A DNA stretch of 8,896 nt from Treponema sp. (lineage in GTDB: Bacteria > Spirochaetota > Spirochaetia > Treponematales > Breznakiellaceae), in NCBI GenBank assembly GCA_031257695.1, contig JAIROB010000090.1, forward strand, positions 1 to 8,896, given 5' to 3'. How positions within the stretch are numbered: position 1 is the first letter of the stretch; each line of letters opens with the position of its first letter. The translations under genes were made by a program, and so were the position numbers. This document shows, piece by piece, positions 5,632 to 8,896 of this stretch. The notes below the pieces were generated by a model that saw only the letters and a list, made by a program, of their open reading frames with translations, was not told the origin of the DNA and ran no database searches.

Positions 5632-7396
5632 AGCGTTCCCGGTTTTCCTCTATAGGCAGATCAATAAAAAAGGTGGCCCCCGCCCCCGGAGCGGAATTGA
5701 ACCAGATGGCGCCTTCGTGATCGCTGACGATCCGCTCCACAATGGGGAGCCCCAGCCCGGTGCCAGAATCTTTGGTGGTAAAGTAGGGGGTAAATATTTC
5801 GGCGCCCTCTTCCGGCGAAATACCCTTCCCGTTATCCTTCACGCTCAACCTACAATAAAGGGTATCTCGCTTTTTTACAATGTCGGTCCGCAGCTCAATG
5901 CGCCCCGAAACCGGGGGTTCCCTGCTTTTTATGGAATCTATGCCGTTGAGTATCAGGTTGTTCAGGACCTGGGCAAGGTAGCGCTCCTCCATCTTCACCG
6001 TAATGCCGGCCCCCACCCGGGTCAGGTCAAAGGCTATCTCCGGGTAGCCCCCCCGGTAGAGGCCGATGGATTCCTCAACCTGATCCCGCAGCGCCGTCCA
6101 GGTCCGGGACAGCTCCGTGGGCCGGGAGAAGGTTCTGAATTCCGTGAGCATGGCGGAAAGGCCCTCCACTTCCTGAATGATCGACAGCATTGAGCTTTCC
6201 AGGACCTCCCCGATCCGGTCCGGCTCGTTCTGCCAGCGCCGCAGCGCCCGTTCCGCGGAAAGTTTGATCGGGGTAAGGGGGTTTTTTATCTCGTGGGCCA
6301 ACTGCTGGGCCATGGTCTGCCAGACCGATATTTTTTCCGCCTTGAGCAGGGCGTTCCGGGACTGTTCCAGATTCCGCACCATGGCGTTAAAAGAACTGAT
6401 CAGCCGGCCCAACTCGTCTCCGGGCTTGCTGAGGATCTGTATGGAAAAATCCCCCGCAGCCACCCTGGTGGTGGCCTCCGCCAGCTCCGCGATGGGGACA
6501 GTTATCCGCCGGGAGAAGGAAATGGTGATGATGATGGTCATCAGCAGGGTGGGAAGGAGAAATATCCCGTAGTAGTAGACCACCAGGGGCCTGACGTTCA
6601 GGTTGAGGGAATTGATCACCTCAAACCGGGCCCGCTCGCTCTCCATGTTTGCAATGGCCGCGTCGAAACCCTCCCCCAGGCTGAAACTGAGGACGCGGAT
6701 CACCGCCCGCCGGGGGATCTGGACATACCGGATGGTGTCGATGTCCCGGGGAAGCTCCCGGGACACAAACCCCGTCTGATTCGCTGGCGGCGCCGGAAGC
6801 CCGGCGTCCCCGGATCCCCGGAACCCCGCGCCGGCCCATTCCCCCGCGCCGGTCTGCCGGAAATCCTGGATAGCCACAAGCCCCTGGGGAAGGGGGCTTT
6901 CCCCGTCAGTCCGGGCCATAAGGGCGCTAAAATCGGTCCCCAGGGCAATTTTTTCGAACCGCTCCAGGTTCAGGGCGTAGTTTTCCATGGCCAGGTTTTG
7001 GGCGTACTGGAGGGTGTCGTTCAGGGTGACGGATCGCCAGAACCGCACCAGCTCGTATACCGACTGGATGGTGATGACGGTAACCGGGGCCGCGGCCAGC
7101 GCCACGGTGATGATAAAGTAGGCCATGAGCCTGCCCTGGAACTTGCTTCCCGTGCGGCGGAGTATCATGTCCCGCAGCAGCCGGGCCAGGGAAAAACCCA
7201 TGAACACCAGCAAAACCCCGGGGACCGTAAAGAACACGACGACATTCAACAGCCCCGGAAGGCTGCCGTCCGCCAGGGTGTCGGTAAAAAAGGAATGGGA
7301 AAAGAGGACCGTCAGAACGCAGAGCAGAATATAGAGGAGGATGAGGCCCCGGACATTGATAATAGCGTACTTGGGCTGCGTCCGGACCTTTTTCAA
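5609..7396 (-). CDS. NtrY-like membrane sensor histidine kinase
   Basis: This is a membrane-bound sensor that autophosphorylates on His and passes phosphate to the downstream regulator. The 595-residue chain has predicted membrane helices at about 15-33, 49-72, 91-113 and 271-294. An extracytoplasmic loop of roughly 155 residues lies between the last two, containing a Gly/Ala/Pro-rich run at 182-207. A HAMP linker (295-347) ends in ELGRLISSFNAMVRNLEQS. The phosphorylation box is QQLAHEIKNPLTPIKLSAER with His368. The ATPase domain shows N-box NNLILNGIDS (479-488), G1 DNGKGI (521-526), F-box FTPYFTTK (535-542) and G2 GTGLGL (545-550). The H-box wording and the N-terminal three-helix plan are NtrY-like. 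No PAS domain is evident between HAMP and the H-box, where classical NtrY has one. The start is TTG, fixed by a perfect AGGAGG six bases upstream. The signal sensed is not evident. Confidence 0.88.
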   Translation of the reverse strand: MKKVRTQPKYAIINVRGLILLYILLCVLTVLFSHSFFTDTLADGSLPGLLNVVVFFTVPGVLLVFMGFSLARLLRDMILRRTGSKFQGRLMAYFIITVALAAAPVTVITIQSVYELVRFWRSVTLNDTLQYAQNLAMENYALNLERFEKIALGTDFSALMARTDGESPLPQGLVAIQDFRQTGAGEWAGAGFRGSGDAGLPAPPANQTGFVSRELPRDIDTIRYVQIPRRAVIRVLSFSLGEGFDAAIANMESERARFEVINSLNLNVRPLVVYYYGIFLLPTLLMTIIITISFSRRITVPIAELAEATTRVAAGDFSIQILSKPGDELGRLISSFNAMVRNLEQSRNALLKAEKISVWQTMAQQLAHEIKNPLTPIKLSAERALRRWQNEPDRIGEVLESSMLSIIQEVEGLSAMLTEFRTFSRPTELSRTWTALRDQVEESIGLYRGGYPEIAFDLTRVGAGITVKMEERYLAQVLNNLILNGIDSIKSREPPVSGRIELRTDIVKKRDTLYCRLSVKDNGKGISPEEGAEIFTPYFTTKDSGTGLGLPIVERIVSDHEGAIWFNSAPGAGATFFIDLPIEENRERYDQNSDY

Positions 7397-7402
7397 GGGA
7401 TG

Positions 7403-7408
7403 CCTCCT
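7403..7408 (-). promoter_or_regulatory. Perfect Shine-Dalgarno deciding the TTG start of the kinase gene
   Basis: AGGAGG on the minus strand lies exactly six bases before the TTG codon at 7394-7396. No ATG occurs at a suitable distance. This strong site in the 19-base gap after ptsH supports independent initiation and compensates for the weak start codon. Confidence 0.8.
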
Positions 7409-7415
7409 GGTCCCG

Positions 7416-7682
7416 TTATTCTTCTTCGAATTTTCTGTTGAACAGATTTACCATGGCTTCCAGCGCGGTTTGTTCATCCTCCCCCTCGGCGATAACCCTC
7501 AGTTCAGTCCCAAAGGAAGCGCCCAGGGTCAGGATGCCCATGATGGATTTTCCGTTTATGCGGTCGCTGCCCTTTTCCAGATAAATATTGGACTGAAAAT
7601 CCTTGGCGGTTTGCACCAGCATTGCCGACGGACGGGCATGGATGCCCGCTCTGTTTTGAATCGTCACTGTCTGTTCAACCAT
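7416..7682 (-). CDS. ptsH: HPr phosphocarrier protein
   Basis: HPr is the small phosphocarrier of the phosphotransferase system and a regulator of carbon metabolism. At 88 residues it has the normal size. The active-site His15 sits in NRAGIHARPSA (10-20), the residue phosphorylated by enzyme I. The regulatory Ser46 lies in INGKSIMGI (42-50), the exact HprK target context. Both phosphorylation sites are therefore intact. The ATG is preceded by a GGGAAAGGGAT purine stretch and follows the hprK stop by 17 bases, so kinase and substrate are co-transcribed. No enzyme I or enzyme II genes are visible here. In treponemes the PTS is described as incomplete and thought to be regulatory, which fits this context but cannot be tested from the window. 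Confidence 0.95.
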   Translation of the reverse strand: MVEQTVTIQNRAGIHARPSAMLVQTAKDFQSNIYLEKGSDRINGKSIMGILTLGASFGTELRVIAEGEDEQTALEAMVNLFNRKFEEE

Positions 7683-7699
7683 CTATCCCTTTCCCGCGT

Positions 7700-8689
7700 T
7701 TAAATAATATCGTCCTGTCCGTAATACACCGACCGCGCAGCGTCGCTTTCAATCCATTTGAGAATATTCTGATTGAATTCCCTGGCGGAATTGTAGCCCA
7801 TTTTCTTGAGCCGCTCATTCATCGCCGCGGTTTCAATAATGATAGGGATATTGCGGCCCGGCTTTACCGGTATTTCCAGCTTGGGAATACTGACCCCCAG
7901 GAATTCGGAAAACTCCTCCTCCATGCCCAGGCGGTCGTACATTTTTTTGGAATCCCATTCCTCCAGTTTGACCACCAACTGTATCTGCTTCTGATCCCGG
8001 ATAGCGCGGACCCCGAAAAGGTGGGTAACATTGATGATCCCCAGCCCCCGGATCTCCATATGGTGGCCGATGATCTTGTTCGCCCCCGCGCCGATGAGAA
8101 TATTGCCGTCCACACAGAGTATCTCCACCACGTCGTCCGCCACCAGCCGGTGGCCCCTTTCGATCAGCTCCAGGGCGGTTTCGCTTTTTCCCACCCCGGA
8201 ATCCCCCAGGATAAGAACCCCCAGGCCGTAGACCTCCACCAGCACCCCGTGGACGCTCTGCCGGGGGGCAAAGATGTTGGAGAGTATCCGCATGAGCCGG
8301 GAGGAAAATTCCGCGGTTTCCAGGTCGGTTTGCAGTATGGGACATTCCGCGGCTTCGGCAAGCTCAAAAAAGATCCTGACGGGAGTAATACTGTGGGTAA
8401 AAATGCAGCAGGGGATGGGATAGGAGAACATCTGTTTCAGCGTGTCGGTTTTTCCCTCCGCATCCAACTTGTTCAGATACGCAACCTCGCCCCGGCCAAA
8501 CAGCTGGATACGCTGATTGGCAAAACGGTCGTAAAAACCGGAGAGCGCCAGGCCGGGACGGTTAAGCTCCGCGCTGCTGATCACCCGAGGAAGCCCCTTC
8601 CTCCCGCCTATGCAGCGCAAATTAAGGGAATTGTGCTCCTTAAGATCGATATCGACCAGATCCAAAACGGTAAACTGCTTTTCCGCCAT
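7700..8689 (-). CDS. hprK: HPr kinase/phosphorylase
   Basis: HprK phosphorylates HPr at Ser46 when ATP and glycolytic intermediates are high and reverses this when phosphate is high. Counting from the ATG at 8689, the protein has 329 residues. The N-terminal domain (about 1-135) includes ELNRPGLALSGF and RIQLFGRGE. The catalytic domain holds VHGVLVEVYGLGVLILGDSGVGKSE, with Walker A GDSGVGKS (162-169), preceded by the conserved His147. It continues with RLVADDVVE (181-189), the family signature MEIRGLGIINV (211-221) and the C-terminal PVKPGRN loop (275-281). An in-frame GTG at 8707 would add six residues (MVYDGD), but the predicted promoter overlaps that codon and no ribosome site precedes it, so I prefer 8689. 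The transcript from that promoter would begin at the ATG itself. It is the first gene of the six-gene row and directly precedes its substrate gene ptsH. Confidence 0.94.
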   Translation of the reverse strand: MAEKQFTVLDLVDIDLKEHNSLNLRCIGGRKGLPRVISSAELNRPGLALSGFYDRFANQRIQLFGRGEVAYLNKLDAEGKTDTLKQMFSYPIPCCIFTHSITPVRIFFELAEAAECPILQTDLETAEFSSRLMRILSNIFAPRQSVHGVLVEVYGLGVLILGDSGVGKSETALELIERGHRLVADDVVEILCVDGNILIGAGANKIIGHHMEIRGLGIINVTHLFGVRAIRDQKQIQLVVKLEEWDSKKMYDRLGMEEEFSEFLGVSIPKLEIPVKPGRNIPIIIETAAMNERLKKMGYNSAREFNQNILKWIESDAARSVYYGQDDII

Positions 8690-8695
8690 ATCACC

Positions 8696-8724
8696 ATCAT
8701 AGACCACGGGGAGGGATATGGCAA
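8696..8724 (-). promoter_or_regulatory. Predicted promoter of the hprK operon giving a leaderless start
   Basis: On the minus strand TTGCCA (8719-8724, five of six) and TATGAT (8696-8701, five of six) are spaced by the ideal 17 bases. Six bases (GGTGAT, 8690-8695) separate the -10 box from the ATG at 8687-8689, so the expected +1 base is the A of the start codon. The mRNA would then have no leader. The alternative is a longer transcript from upstream, where GGTGAT could act as a poor ribosome site very close to the ATG. Confidence 0.55.
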
Positions 8725-8729
8725 GACGC

Positions 8730-8790
8730 GGATCCCCCTATGGGCCCGGTTGGGTCTCCGGGGCTGCGCTGAGACTAAGTTAGGGGATCC
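8730..8790. repeat. Second imperfect inverted repeat bordering the hprK promoter, overlapping the large hairpin
   Basis: GGATCCCCCTA (8730-8740) pairs with TAGGGGATCC (8781-8790) with one bulged base. Inside it, GTCTC (8754-8758) pairs with GAGAC (8771-8775). The right arm shares three bases (8788-8790) with the 29-bp stem, and the inner loop contains the left outer arm 8759-8769. This fold and the outer-arm pairing therefore exclude each other. The left end lies five bases upstream of the -35 box of hprK. A direct copy of GGCCCGGT occurs at 8743-8750 and again at 8792-8799. Confidence 0.6.
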
Positions 8791-8894
8791 TGGCCCGGTA
8801 AGCGCTTGCCGCCCGCTCGTTCACTTCGTTCAATGCGGGCGGCAAGCGCTTACCGGGCCAGGACCCTTTCATGCTTTGTGTAGGCGCAGCCCCG
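8759..8894. repeat. Outer inverted repeat enclosing the large hairpin
   Basis: CGGGGCTGCGC (8759-8769) is the exact reverse complement of GCGCAGCCCCG (8884-8894). These arms enclose the 29-bp palindrome almost symmetrically, with 18 bases on the left and 20 on the right between the outer and inner arms. The nested symmetry suggests that 8759-8894 is one unit, for example a non-autonomous palindromic element. The window ends two bases later, so the right boundary and any target duplication cannot be seen. Confidence 0.7.
8788..8863. repeat. Perfect 29-bp inverted repeat with an 18-base loop
   Basis: The left arm (8788-8816) and right arm (8835-8863) are exact reverse complements over 29 bases. 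The arms contain the self-symmetrical core AAGCGCTT (8800-8807 and 8844-8851) and the GGCCCGGT/ACCGGGCC block. The 18-base loop (8817-8834) contains a direct repeat CGTTCA-CTT-CGTTCA. No T-tract follows on either strand, so it is not a standard terminator. It could be a palindromic repeat or MITE-like unit, a cruciform, or an RNA hairpin. No protein-coding ORF is recognisable in it. Confidence 0.9.
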
Positions 8895-8896
8895 TG

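Noticed and set aside
4663..5655. Long plus-strand open frame of 330 codons opposite the ntrX-like gene
   Set aside because: Its translation is low in complexity with no known motif. The opposite strand encodes a full, motif-complete regulator. GC-rich DNA readily gives such antisense open frames.
6293..7441. Long plus-strand open frame of 382 codons opposite the ntrY-like gene
   Set aside because: It is very rich in Gly, Pro, His and Gln with no domain pattern and spans the kinase coding strand; it is a shadow of the real gene.
8817..8834. CRISPR-like repeat
   Set aside because: The CGTTCA direct repeats are only six bases with a three-base gap. There is no repeat-spacer periodicity and no cas gene.
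8788..8863. Rho-independent terminator
   Set aside because: The stem is far longer than usual and neither strand has a run of U directly after it; the CCCTTTC on the plus side is too weak.

Overview
The window reads as a GC-rich bacterial chromosome segment, most likely from a spirochaete of the Treponema group. This placement is an inference. It rests on an HPr kinase next to HPr with no sugar-PTS genes in view, an NtrY/NtrX-type two-component pair beside them, and a water-forming-type NADH oxidase. All genes look intact except one cut by the left edge. No mobile-element protein, tRNA, rRNA or CRISPR array is visible.

Layout, left to right. (1) Positions 1-1031, minus strand: metN and the start of metI, the ATPase and permease of a methionine ABC importer, overlapping by 14 bases. 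The ATPase lacks the usual C-terminal methionine-sensing domain. (2) Positions 1032-1220: a divergent intergenic region with one good sigma-70-type promoter for each direction. (3) Positions 1221-2555, plus strand: nox, an FAD-dependent NADH oxidase. (4) Positions 2556-2623: a GC-rich hairpin between convergent genes. (5) Positions 2624-8689, minus strand: a tightly packed gene row transcribed in the order hprK, ptsH, ntrY-like kinase, ntrX-like regulator, lexA, holA. Junctions are 17 nt, 19 nt, a 23-nt overlap, a 4-nt overlap and 3 nt, so one operon is likely. (6) Positions 8690-8896: a promoter abutting hprK whose predicted start falls on the hprK ATG (leaderless), preceded by a dense set of nested inverted repeats that runs to the window edge.

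How the genes may work together. HprK phosphorylates and dephosphorylates HPr at Ser46, so the pair reads metabolic state rather than transporting sugar in this locus. The membrane kinase and sigma-54-type regulator add a second signal input. LexA, the SOS repressor, is translationally coupled to that regulator, and HolA (clamp-loader delta subunit) follows. The operon therefore joins carbon-state sensing, a sigma-54 circuit and DNA-damage/replication functions. The two most unusual items are this linkage and the structured repeat region in front of hprK.
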